Assembly (NCBI RefSeq): GCF_000306945.1 | Contig: NC_018518.1 | Coordinates: forward strand, 1,550,001-1,614,000 | DNA from: Bordetella pertussis 18323 | GTDB taxonomy: Bacteria; Pseudomonadota; Gammaproteobacteria; Burkholderiales; Burkholderiaceae_B | DNA: 64,000 nucleotides | Reading direction: 5' to 3' | Shown: positions 13,639 through 22,147 of the stretch, piece after piece | Layout: each line of letters starts with the position of its first letter | Position numbering within the stretch: the first letter of the stretch is position 1 | Translations under genes and position numbers: made by a program | Notes under the pieces: model-generated | Seen by the model: only the letters and a program-made list of their open reading frames with translations | What the model was told of the DNA's origin: nothing | Database searches by the model: none

Positions 13639-16332
13639 TCAGGATGACAGGGGTCGGGACCACAGGCGCCACAGCCGGTATGGACGTTGCGGCGTCAATT
13701 CCAGGTCCAGCGCGGCCTCGCGCCAGCTTGCGCGCGCGCCGTCGAGCAGGTCCTCGCCGTGCAGGTCGGCGCTGTCGTCCAGGCCGAACAGCCAGCGCGG
13801 CAGGGCCACCCGGACCGATTGCGGCGCCCAGGGGTCCAGGCTGATCGCCACCAGCACCACGCTGGCCCGGTTCGGCGTGGCCTTGCAGAACGTCAGCACC
13901 TGCTCGTTGGCGCACTGCAGCGGCACGTAGCCCAGGTGGCTGTGCAGCGCCGGGTTGGCGCGGCGGATGCGATTGAGCGCCGCGATCTCGGCGGTCACGT
14001 TGCCGGGGGCATGCCAGTCGCGCTGGCGCAACTGGTACTTCTCGGAGTCCAGGTATTCCTCCTTGCCGGGCACCGGCTGGGCCTCGCACAGTTCGAAGCC
14101 GCTGTACATGCCCCACAGTCCGCTGCCGGCGGTGGCCAGCGCGGCGCGGATGAGAAAGCCGGCCCGGCCCGAGGCCTGCAGGAAATACGGATTGATGTCG
14201 GGCGTGTTGACGAAGAAGTTGGGCCGGAACCACTCGCAGACCGGCGGGCGCGACAGTTCGCGCAGATAGCTGTCCAGCTCATGGCGGGTATTGCGCCAGG
14301 TGAAATAGGTATACGACTGGGTGAAGCCCAGCTTGGCCAGGCGGTACATCATGCGCGGGCGCGTGAAGGCTTCGGAAAGAAACACCACGTCGGGGTGGCG
14401 GGCGTGGACGTCGGCGATCAGCCACTGCCAGAACGGCAGCGGCTTGGTATGCGGATTGTCGACGCGGAAAATGCGCACGCCGGCGTCGATCCAGTACAGC
14501 AGCACATCGCGCAGCGCGCGCCACAGCGCCCGGCGCGGGCGGCCGCTGGCCTGGTCGTAGAAGCTGACATTGACGATGTCTTCATAGCGCTTGGGCGGGT
14601 TCTCGGCGTGCCGGATCGAGCCATCGGCGCGGTGCTCGAACCAGTCGGGGTGGCGTTGCAGCCAGGGATGGTCCGGCGAACACTGGATCGCGAAGTCCAG
14701 CGCGACTTCCATGCCATGCGCCGCGGCGGCTTGCACCAGCCGCGCGAAGTCGGCCCGGGTGCCCAGCTGCGGGTGGATGGCGTCGTGGCCGCCGTCGGGC
14801 GAACCAATCGCGTAGGGGCTGCCGGGGTCGTCGGCGGCGGCCTGCAGCGCGTTGTTGCGGCCCTTGCGCTGCGACTGGCCGATGGGGTGAATGGGCGGCA
14901 GGTACAGGACGTCGAAATCCATGGCGCGCAGCGCGGGCAGGCGCGCGATCACGTCGTCGAAGGTGCCGTGCGCGCCGGCGGGCACGGCCTGCGACCGCGG
15001 GAACAGTTCGTACCAGCTGCCGTGGCCGGCGGCCGCGCGGTCGACCCAGAGCGGTCGGCTTGCGCTGGTGTGCATGAAGGGCCGCGCGGCCAGCGCGCAC
15101 ATGGCCTGGGCCAGTCCGTCGCGCAGCAGGGCGGCCACGGCGTCGGCCGGCGCCGGTCCGCCATTCAGCATGGACAGGGCCGCTTCGATGGGCGCGCGTC
15201 GCCGCGCGCCTGGCGCCGCGCCAGGGCTGTCCGCAGGTGCGCGGCATCCTCGGCGAGGTCCAGCGCGATGTCCTGGTCGGCCTCGTGCTTGAGGCGCAGC
15301 TCGCGGCAGAAAGTCAGCCAGGTGTCGCGCCAGGCGCACACGCGGAACTCATGCAGGCCGACCCGGCGCGGCGCGAAGCGCGCGTGCCAGCGGTCGTTGT
15401 CGCCCGGCGCCAGCGGCACGCCGTGCCAGCCGGCCTGGTCGACGGCCCGCCATTGCAGCTCGCCGGCCAGCTGTTCGTGTCCGTCCGAGATCAGGTCGAC
15501 GCCGACTTCGACCGGCACATGGGCCAGGGCCTTGGCGGCCAGGCTGCCGTGCGCCACCGAAGGCGCGACGTGCTCGAAGACGACGCGGGCGTCGCGGTCG
15601 CACGCCGAGGGCGGGCCGGGCAACAGCGCGCCCGCCGTGGCGCGCACCGGACGCTCGGCGGCAACGCGGTACAGCGCGCAGTGTTCGACCGGGTCGGCCA
15701 GGTGCCTAGGCACGCCGGCCGGCAGCAACGCGGCGCCGGCGCTCCAGTCGACCCGCGGCTCATGCGCGGCCTGCGGATCCAGCGCCAGCATGTGGCTCGT
15801 GCCGGGCGGGCCCGGGCGGATGATCAGCGTGGCCCAGCCATCGCGCCCGCACAGCAAGACCGGCCGGCCGCGCGGCGCGGCCTGGCGGCGCCAGCGCAGC
15901 GCGCGCGCCACGGCGGGCATCATGCGCTGCAGTTCGCTGCCCACCAGCAGCCCGTCGCCCCACAGCGCGGCCACCCAGAGGGCGCGCAGCGCGGCGTGCG
16001 CGGCCGCGCTGGCGGGCGCCAGCGGCGCGCCGCCGGCCGAGGCGAGCGGGGCGGCGAGCAGCGGCGCTATCTCGCGCAGGCGCTGCGATTCGGCGTCCAG
16101 CCACGTGGCGTCGGGCGACCACCAGGGGATCGAGCCGAATACGCCGTCGAACCCCACGCCGGCCAGGGCGGCCGATTGCGCCGGCGTCAGGCCCGCGGTC
16201 CAGGCCAGCAGCCGCAGCGCCGGCCGGCTGGCCCGCAAGGGTTCGAACAGGGCGCGCCAGTCGGAAGGATCGAGACGCTGCGGCGCGGTGCAGCGAAAGC
16301 CGGCCACGCCGGCGTCCAGCCATCCGGCTAGT
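13639..16332 (-). pseudogene. glgE: Alpha-1,4-glucan:maltose-1-phosphate maltosyltransferase, frameshifted and 5'-truncated
   Basis: GlgE (GH13) extends alpha-glucan using maltose 1-phosphate. The 3' part carries [29 protein letters not shown] (nucleophile Asp), [11 protein letters not shown] (Glu) and [11 protein letters not shown], and ends at the TGA 11 bp before treS. The upstream part, in another frame, holds the GlgE N-terminal beta-domain (VEVGVDLISDGHEQLAGEL). It also has an extra N-terminal amylase-like region (GWLDAGVAGFRCTAPQRLD), as in long proteobacterial GlgE proteins. The frame changes in the GC tract at 15191-15199; the upstream frame ends at about 15165. The 5' end is missing because IS481 copy 3 joins unrelated DNA at 16333. 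No functional protein is expected. Confidence 0.85.
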
Positions 16333-17375
16333 TGTGAAGATTCAATAGGTTGTATGCATGGTTCATCCGAACCGGATTTGAGAAACTGGAAATCGCCACC
16401 CCCCCAGTTCACTCAAGGAGCCCGGCCGGATGAACACCCATAAGCATGCCCGATTGACCTTCCTACGTCGACTCGAAATGGTCCAGCAATTGATCGCCCA
16501 TCAAGTTTGTGTGCCTGAAGCGGCCCGCGCCTATGGGGTCACCGCGCCGACTGTGCGCAAATGGCTGGGCCGCTTCCTGGCTCAGGGCCAGGCGGGCTTG
16601 GCCGATGCGTCCTCGCGCCCGACGGTCTCGCCCCGAGCGATTGCGCCGGCCAAGGCGCTGGCTATCGTGGAGCTGCGCCGCAAGCGGCTGACCCAAGCGC
16701 GCATCGCCCAGGCGCTGGGCGTGTCAGCCAGCACCGTCAGCCGCGTCCTGGCCCGCGCCGGTCTGTCGCACCTGGCCGACCTGGAGCCGGCCGAGCCGGT
16801 GGTGCGCTACGAGCATCAGGCCCCCGGCGATCTGCTGCACATCGACATCAAGAAGCTGGGACGTATCCAGCGCCCTGGCCACCGGGTCACGGGCAACCGA
16901 CGCGATACCGTTGAGGGGGCCGGCTGGGACTTCGTCTTCGTGGCCATCGATGACCACGCCCGCGTGGCCTTCACCGACATCCACCCCGACGAGCGCTTCC
17001 CCAGCGCCGTCCAGTTCCTCAAGGACGCAGTGGCCTACTACCAGCGCCTGGGCGTGACCATCCAGCGCTTGCTCACCGACAATGGCTCGGCCTTTCGCAG
17101 CCGCGCCTTCGCCGCGCTGTGCCATGAGCTGGGCATCAAGCACCGCTTTACCCGACCTTACCGCCCACAGACCAATGGCAAGGCCGAACGCTTCATCCAG
17201 TCGGCCTTGCGTGAGTGGGCTTACGCTCACACCTACCAGAACTCCCAACACCGAGCCGATGCCATGAAATCCTGGCTACACCACTACAACTGGCATCGAC
17301 CCCACCAAGGCATCGGGCGCGCTGTACCCATCTCCAGACTCAACCTGGACGAATACAACCTATTGACAGTTCACA
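16333..17375 (+). mobile_element. IS481 copy 3, at a rearrangement junction
   Basis: The element is a full-length 1,043-bp IS481, but its flanking hexamers differ: GCTAGT on the left (16327-16332) and ACTAGG on the right (17376-17381). The other four copies have identical hexamers on both sides. The left flank is the interior of glgE and the right flank is the region downstream of fliA. It is therefore best read as a hybrid IS481 formed by homologous recombination between two copies. Confidence 0.94.
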
Positions 17376-17380
17376 ACTAG
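16430..17380 (+). CDS. IS481 transposase (copy 3)
   Basis: This is an intact 316-residue DDE transposase with the same catalytic residues as the other copies. The last residue is Asn (LTVHN) because the stop-containing target is ACTAGG. The preserved reading frame fits a recombination point anywhere within otherwise identical IS481 sequences. Confidence 0.95.
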   Translation: MNTHKHARLTFLRRLEMVQQLIAHQVCVPEAARAYGVTAPTVRKWLGRFLAQGQAGLADASSRPTVSPRAIAPAKALAIVELRRKRLTQARIAQALGVSASTVSRVLARAGLSHLADLEPAEPVVRYEHQAPGDLLHIDIKKLGRIQRPGHRVTGNRRDTVEGAGWDFVFVAIDDHARVAFTDIHPDERFPSAVQFLKDAVAYYQRLGVTIQRLLTDNGSAFRSRAFAALCHELGIKHRFTRPYRPQTNGKAERFIQSALREWAYAHTYQNSQHRADAMKSWLHHYNWHRPHQGIGRAVPISRLNLDEYNLLTVHN

Positions 17381-17381
17381 G

Positions 17382-17678
17382 CCGCCCATCTGTAACATCG
17401 GACTTTCGCTTGCACAGCGCCGCGATTTCCTTTGTTGCCTGGATTACGGCAGGTTTGCGACGGACTTAAGCAAAAAAAGTGAAGTTCGGAAATGTGCGGG
17501 GGAATCTGGCTGCAAAGGGCATGCTCCTGCGGGGACAGGCGCCCGTGCGGCGGGGGCGGGATGCGGCAGGCGCCCGTGTGGCGCGGATGGGATGGGGCAG
17601 GGTGCCTGTCCCCGCAGGGGGACTGGCACCGTTGGCGCAGCGCTCGGCAGGCAGGCGCCGCGCGGCCATGGCATGCGC
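17382..17678. other. Intergenic region downstream of fliA, no gene recognised
   Basis: These 297 bp lie between the rearranged IS481 and the fliA stop. No credible coding frame is seen. The stretch holds a short A-rich segment (AAGCAAAAAAAGTGAAG, 17468-17484), a half-site related to the dispersed palindrome (CGGGGACAGGCGCCC, 17530-17544) and the palindrome at 17601-17630. Whatever gene originally followed has been cut off by the IS481-mediated junction. Confidence 0.6.
17601..17630 (-). terminator. Palindromic putative terminator downstream of fliA
   Basis: GGTGCCTGTCCCC is followed 2-3 bases later by its near-perfect inverted complement (GGGGGACTGGCACC). The same arm occurs after cheZ at 29509. 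The hairpin lies about 50 bp beyond the fliA stop in the direction of fliA transcription, fitting a transcription-end role. No T-run follows it, so it could equally be a dispersed repeat. Confidence 0.6.
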
Positions 17679-18416
17679 CTATACCACCTGCGCCAGGTGA
17701 TGGGCGGTGGGCAGGCGGGCCCAGGCTTGCTCCTTGAGGCGGGCGCGGATGCGGGCGGTGGCCTGGGCGCGCAGTTGGCACACGCGCGCCTCGGTGACGT
17801 TGAGCACGGCGCCGATTTCCTTGAGGTTCAGGCCTTGTTCGTAGCACAGCGACAGCAGCAGCTTCTCGCGTTCGGGCAGGCCGTCGATGGCGTCGATGAG
17901 GGCGCGGCGCAGGTCGCCGGCGAGCAGGGCGTCGAGCGGATCGGCATGTTCGGCGCTGCTTTCAGCCCACGGGCTGTCGCTGTCGCCGTCGGTATTGAAA
18001 TCTTCGTAGTGCAGGATCTGCACGCCTTGCGCATCGGCCAGCATGCCCTGGTACTCGGCCAGCGGCACGCCCAGCTCCTCGGCGATCTCGCCTTCGCTGG
18101 GAGCGCGCATCAATTCCTGTTCCTTGCGCTGGATGGCGGTTTCGATGCGGCGGCTCTTGCTGCGCACGCTGCGCGGCAGCCAGTCCTGGCTGCGCAGCTC
18201 GTCGAGCATGGCGCCGCGGATGCGCGCGGTGGCGTAGGTCTCGAACTGCGCGTCAGGGCTTTCCTGGTAGCGCCGCACGGCGTCGAGCAGGCCGATCATG
18301 CCGGCCTGCACCAGGTCGTCCAGCTGCACGCTGGAGGGCAGGCGCGCCAGGAGCTGTAGCGCCAGTTTGCGCACCAGCGGGGCATATTGGACCAGGCTGT
18401 CTTCGGGGTTGGGCAT
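17679..18416 (-). CDS. fliA: Flagellar sigma factor sigma-28 (FliA)
   Basis: FliA directs RNA polymerase to late flagellar and chemotaxis promoters. The 245-residue protein shows region 2 (YAPLVRKLALQLLARLPSSVQLDDLVQAGMIG is split over residues 11-42, with FETYATARIRGAMLDELR), the FliA-typical DWLPRSVR, region 3 (APSEGEIAEELGVPLAEY) and the region 4 helix-turn-helix (LNLKEIGAVLNVTEARVCQL). The ATG at 18416 gives the family length. It is divergent from flhDC across a 435-bp control region. It appears intact although some chemotaxis genes nearby are broken. Confidence 0.95.
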   Translation of the reverse strand: MPNPEDSLVQYAPLVRKLALQLLARLPSSVQLDDLVQAGMIGLLDAVRRYQESPDAQFETYATARIRGAMLDELRSQDWLPRSVRSKSRRIETAIQRKEQELMRAPSEGEIAEELGVPLAEYQGMLADAQGVQILHYEDFNTDGDSDSPWAESSAEHADPLDALLAGDLRRALIDAIDGLPEREKLLLSLCYEQGLNLKEIGAVLNVTEARVCQLRAQATARIRARLKEQAWARLPTAHHLAQVV

Positions 18417-18851
18417 TCAGGTTCTGTCTGCGGATGTCTCGCGCGAACAAAGCTGCGAACGGGTGGGGTGTTGCTGGGCGGCGACAGTGGCCTGGCGGTC
18501 AGGCCGCTGGGCGCGGACCGGTTCGACCCTGTCGTTTCAAGGGGAGATTGTCGGCAAATAGCCGCTTTTCATTCGGAGAAGAACGCAACTTTTTATACGT
18601 TTATTTACGAAATTGCCGACATCGAAATGCAAATAATGTTACTAGTTAGTAACTTTACCGGAGATAATCTGCAAAATATCAATGTTTTGTCATAAAAGTC
18701 ATAAAAAATGACACAATTCATGGTAAATTGCATTCAAATTGCGATGAAATAATACATTTCGCATTAAGACGAAAGCAGGCTGGCGCGGGGTTCTCGGGGC
18801 GCGCCGCCTGGAGTTCAGCCCCCCGGCTTGCCTAAGTCTCAGGAGTCATGT
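18417..18851. promoter_or_regulatory. fliA/flhDC divergent control region
   Basis: This 435-bp non-coding stretch separates divergent fliA and flhD. Its centre (about 18555-18780) is strongly AT-rich against a GC-rich background. It contains a perfect 7-bp-arm dyad GTTACTAGTTAGTAAC (18638-18653) and a tandem direct repeat of GTCATAAAA (18689-18697 and 18698-18706) followed by an inverted ATGAC. In Bordetella the flhDC locus (frlAB) is negatively controlled by BvgAS, so operator sites are expected here; which protein binds these repeats cannot be told from sequence. Confidence 0.65.
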
Positions 18852-19175
18852 GTGAAAACAGCCGATAGTTCCTTGCTCGCGGATATTCGGGAAGTCAATC
18901 TTTCGTATCTGTTGCTGGCCCAGCGCATGCTGCGCGACGACTATGCCGCGTCGATGTTCCGCCTGGGTTTCAGCAATGAAGTGGCCGATATCCTGATGCG
19001 GCTATCGCCGGCCCAGCTGGTGAAGCTGGCCAACTCCAGCTCGCTGCTGTGCCGATTTCGCTTCGACGATTACAGCCTCCTGTCGGCCCTGACACAGGAC
19101 GTGCTGGGCGGCGCCCTGCAACAGGCGCACGCCACCATCCTGCTGGCGCGCCAGCCTGTCGAAGAGCTGGCCTGA
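18852..19175 (+). CDS. flhD: Flagellar master regulator FlhD (FrlA)
   Basis: FlhD forms the FlhD4C2 complex that activates class II flagellar promoters. The sequence matches the family ([32 protein letters not shown], seen over residues 9-40; then [16 protein letters not shown] with the conserved Cys). I chose the GTG at 18852 (107 residues) because AGGAG lies 6 bases upstream; the in-frame ATG at 18828 has no ribosome site, and the ATG at 18848 is out of frame and stops after six codons. flhC follows after 34 bp. No damage is seen. Confidence 0.92.
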   Translation: MKTADSSLLADIREVNLSYLLLAQRMLRDDYAASMFRLGFSNEVADILMRLSPAQLVKLANSSSLLCRFRFDDYSLLSALTQDVLGGALQQAHATILLARQPVEELA

Positions 19176-19209
19176 GCGCCGGCTGGATAGATAGGAACAA
19201 GAGGGCGCA

Positions 19210-19770
19210 ATGGCCACCAAGAGTGTTTCGCAGGAAGCCGACGAGATCCTGCTTGCCAGTTCGATGATCACGCTGGGCGCGCGTCTGCAGGTGCTGCAGG
19301 CCGAAACCGGCCTCAGCCACGACCGGCTGGCGCGGCTGTACCGCGAAATTCGCGGCTGTTCGCCCCCCAAGGGCATGCTGCCGTTCTCGGTGGACTGGTT
19401 CATGACCTGGCTGCCGAACATCCATTCCTCGCTGTTCTACAACGTGTATACGTTCCTGAACCAGCGCACCTCGAGCCAGGGCATCCGGGCCGTGATCGAC
19501 GCATACCGCCTGTACCTGGAGCACGCGCCGGCCGATGCCGCCGAGCCGGTGCTCAGCTTCACGCGGGCCTGGATGCTGGTGCGGTTCTTCGACGGCGGCA
19601 TGCTGCAGCTGTCGGGCTGCCGCCAGTGCGGCGGGCATTTCATCGCCCACGCGCACGATCCGCAGACCGATTTCGTCTGCGCCATCTGCCGGCCGCCGCC
19701 CCGGGCCGGCAAGACGCGCGCGGCGGCCCGCGCGCGCGCCGGGCAGCTCGCCGCGCCGGCGCGGCCTTGA
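19210..19770 (+). CDS. flhC: Flagellar master regulator FlhC (FrlB)
   Basis: FlhC is the DNA-contacting partner of FlhD. The 186-residue protein has the zinc-binding cysteines at positions 137, 140, 157 and 160 (GCRQCGGHF and FVCAIC), the same positions as in the enteric protein. An acidic/aromatic core with LPFSVDWFMTWLPN and SSLFYNVYTFLN is also present. The C-terminal tail is Arg/Ala-rich. It lies directly after flhD and appears intact. Confidence 0.94.
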   Translation: MATKSVSQEADEILLASSMITLGARLQVLQAETGLSHDRLARLYREIRGCSPPKGMLPFSVDWFMTWLPNIHSSLFYNVYTFLNQRTSSQGIRAVIDAYRLYLEHAPADAAEPVLSFTRAWMLVRFFDGGMLQLSGCRQCGGHFIAHAHDPQTDFVCAICRPPPRAGKTRAAARARAGQLAAPARP

Positions 19771-19890
19771 GCGCGCCAACTTCCAAATAGGCCAAAAGCA
19801 CCAGAAAACCCCCCATAACCCGCGTTTTTGCCCGACGGGTCAGGGGGGATCATTGGCGTCGGTTCTAGACTTCGTTGGCAGAGGCCTGAT

Positions 19891-20766
19891 GTGTTGATTG
19901 TTATCGGTTATGCAGTGGTCATCCTGGCGGTGGTCGGCAGTTTCATCGGCCTGGGCGGCCATCTGGGCGCGCTCTACCAGCCTTTCGAGCTGACGCTGAT
20001 CGCCGGCGCGGCCGTGGGCGCCTTCATGGCGGGCAACAGCCGCAAGTCGCTCGGCCTGGTCGCCAAGGCGATCCCGGAGGCGTTTCGCAGCTCGCCCTAC
20101 AGCAAGGACGTGTACATGGAGCTGATGGCGCTCCTGTACGTGCTGCTGAACAAGGCGCGCCGCGAAGGGCTGATGGCCATCGAATCGCACATCGAGGATC
20201 CGCTGTCCAGCCCGATCTTCAATGAGTATCCGCGCATCATGAAGGATGCCAAGCTGATGGAGTTCATCACGGACTACCTGCGCATCATGATCAGCGGCAA
20301 CATGAGCTCGTTCGAGATCGAAACGCTGATGGACGAGGAGATCGAGACCTACCGGCACGAGCGCGAAGTGCCCACCCATGCGCTGCAGCAGGTGGCCGAC
20401 GCCTTGCCGGCCTTCGGCATCGTGGCCGCCGTGCTGGGCGTGATCAAGGCGCTGGCGGCGGTGGACCAGCCGCCGGCGATCCTGGGCGACCTGATCTCCA
20501 AGGCCATGGTCGGCACCTTCCTGGGCGTGCTGCTGGCCTACGGTTTCGTGGCGCCGATGGCCGCCCGCATCGAACGGCGCACCTCGGAATCGGTCAAGGT
20601 GCTCGAATGCATCAAGGTGACCTTGCTGGCCAGCATGAACGGCTATCCGCCCCAACTGGCGGTGGAGTTCGGCCGCAAGGTGCTGTTCTCGGCGGTGCGC
20701 CCCTCGTTCGGCGAGCTGGAAGAGCATGTGCGCCAGGCCAAGAGCGCGGCCACCGGCCGCGCCTGA
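19891..20766 (+). CDS. motA: Flagellar motor stator protein MotA
   Basis: MotA, with MotB, forms the inner-membrane proton-channel stator. The chosen GTG at 19891 gives MLIVIGYAVVILAVVG, matching MotA N-termini, and a 291-residue protein. Upstream in-frame starts have no family support. Four membrane segments are visible (about residues 2-20, 30-50, 168-190 and 200-222). These include the conserved-proline segments DALPAFGIVAAVLGV and LLAYGFVAPMA, and a charged cytoplasmic loop with EIETYRHER. motB follows 12 bp later. Confidence 0.93.
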   Translation: MLIVIGYAVVILAVVGSFIGLGGHLGALYQPFELTLIAGAAVGAFMAGNSRKSLGLVAKAIPEAFRSSPYSKDVYMELMALLYVLLNKARREGLMAIESHIEDPLSSPIFNEYPRIMKDAKLMEFITDYLRIMISGNMSSFEIETLMDEEIETYRHEREVPTHALQQVADALPAFGIVAAVLGVIKALAAVDQPPAILGDLISKAMVGTFLGVLLAYGFVAPMAARIERRTSESVKVLECIKVTLLASMNGYPPQLAVEFGRKVLFSAVRPSFGELEEHVRQAKSAATGRA

Positions 20767-20778
20767 CGGAGCCGCCGC

Positions 20779-21726
20779 ATGAGCACGGTCAACAATCACC
20801 GTGTGGTGATCCGGCGCCGCAAGGTGCGCCGCGGCGGACACCACGGCGGCAGCTGGAAGATCGCCTACGCCGACTTCATCACGGCCATGATGGCGTTCTT
20901 CCTCGTCATGTGGCTGATCAGCATCGTGCCGCGCGAAGAACTCAAGGGCATCGCCGAGTATTTCCGCATGCCCCTGCGGGTGGCCCTGACCGGCGGCCCC
21001 AGCAGCTCGGCCGAGACCAGCGCGATCCCCGGCGGCGGGCAGGACCCGCTGCGCAGCCAGGGCGACGTGCGGCGCGCCGAGGGCAACCGGGTCGAGGCCC
21101 AGCCCATGGGCGACGCCGAGCGGCGCGACCGCCATCGCCTGGAACGCCTGAAGGTCCGCCTGGAAAACCTGATCGAGGAAAGCCCGGTCCTGAAGAATTT
21201 CCGGCCACAGCTGCTGATCGACATGACGACCGAGGGCTTGCGCATCCAGATCGTCGACAACCAGAACCGCCCCATGTTCGCCACCGGCAGCGCCGACGTG
21301 CAGCCGTACATGCGCGACATCCTGCGCGAGCTGGGGCCGGTGCTCAACGACCTGCCCAACAAGATCAGCATCGCCGGCCATACCGACGCGTCGCAGTACG
21401 CGCGCGGCGAGCGCGCCTACAGCAATTGGGAGCTGTCGGCCGACCGCGCCAACGCGTCGCGCCAGGAGCTGGTGGCCGGCGGCATGCACGAGGGCAAGGT
21501 GTTGCGCATCCAGGGCCTGGCCTCGAGCATGAGCCTGGTTAAAGATGACCCGTTTGCTGCCGTTAACAGACGTATCAGTCTGGTGGTGCTCAATGCATCG
21601 ACCCAGCGGCGCATCGAGAACGAGAACGCCGCGGCGGCCGATGTCAACGCGCGCGACGCGCAGGGCGTCGGCGCGGCGCTGGCCGGCCAGTTGGCGGCCA
21701 GCGGCTCGGACGGGGGCGCCAGGTAG
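20779..21726 (+). CDS. motB: Flagellar motor stator protein MotB
   Basis: This 315-residue protein has a basic N-terminus, one membrane helix ([20 protein letters not shown]) and a C-terminal OmpA-like peptidoglycan-binding domain ([20 protein letters not shown] and [17 protein letters not shown]). Asp32, the essential proton-conducting residue, is present at the same position as in Escherichia coli. MotB anchors the stator to peptidoglycan. The tail of about 40 residues after the OmpA-like domain is low in complexity. The gene appears intact. Confidence 0.94.
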   Translation: MSTVNNHRVVIRRRKVRRGGHHGGSWKIAYADFITAMMAFFLVMWLISIVPREELKGIAEYFRMPLRVALTGGPSSSAETSAIPGGGQDPLRSQGDVRRAEGNRVEAQPMGDAERRDRHRLERLKVRLENLIEESPVLKNFRPQLLIDMTTEGLRIQIVDNQNRPMFATGSADVQPYMRDILRELGPVLNDLPNKISIAGHTDASQYARGERAYSNWELSADRANASRQELVAGGMHEGKVLRIQGLASSMSLVKDDPFAAVNRRISLVVLNASTQRRIENENAAAADVNARDAQGVGAALAGQLAASGSDGGAR

Positions 21727-21740
21727 CGATAGGGAGAGGC

Positions 21741-22121
21741 ATGACGGCAAGAATTCTGGTGGCGGACGATTCGGCGACGATGCGCATGATCGTGCAGGCC
21801 GCGTTGACGGGGGCGGGTTGACAGGTCGTGACCGCCAGCGACGGCAAACAGGCGCTCGAACTGGCCCAGGCGCAGGCTGTCGACCTGGTCGTCAGTGACT
21901 GGAACATGCCCGTCATGGGCGGGCTGGGCCTGATCCGGGGCTTGCGTGGGCAGGCCCGCTACCAGGATCTGCCCGTGCTGGTGCTGACCACCGAGGACGA
22001 TGGCGACAGCAAGGCCGCCGCGCGCGATCTGGGCGTATGCGGCTGGCTCAACAAGCCGCTCGATCCGGATGTGCTGGTCGATCTGGCGGCGGAGCTGCTT
22101 GGCGTGGCGCCAGGCGCGTAG
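21741..22121 (+). pseudogene. Single-domain response regulator (CheY-like), nonsense codon at position 27
   Basis: The ATG at 21741 starts a receiver domain (ARILVADDSATMRMIVQAAL with acidic-pocket D9 and D10) that meets a TGA at 21819-21821. The same frame continues with a complete receiver: VVTASDGKQALELA, the phosphoacceptor [12 protein letters not shown] (D53), LVLTTEDDGDSK and GWLNKPLDPDVLVDLA. The codon is most simply a former TGG or CGA. Any restart, for example at the GTG at 21828, would lack the acidic pocket. The gene lies between motB and cheA, separate from the canonical cheY at 28469, and was probably a second receiver of this pathway. Confidence 0.86.
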
Positions 22122-22147
22122 CGGTTTCTATAGGAAGCATACGGGTC

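Noticed and set aside
13687..16443. 918-codon plus-strand open frame opposite glgE
   Set aside because: Low-complexity translation and no family; it is antisense to a recognisable GH13 enzyme and even crosses into IS481.
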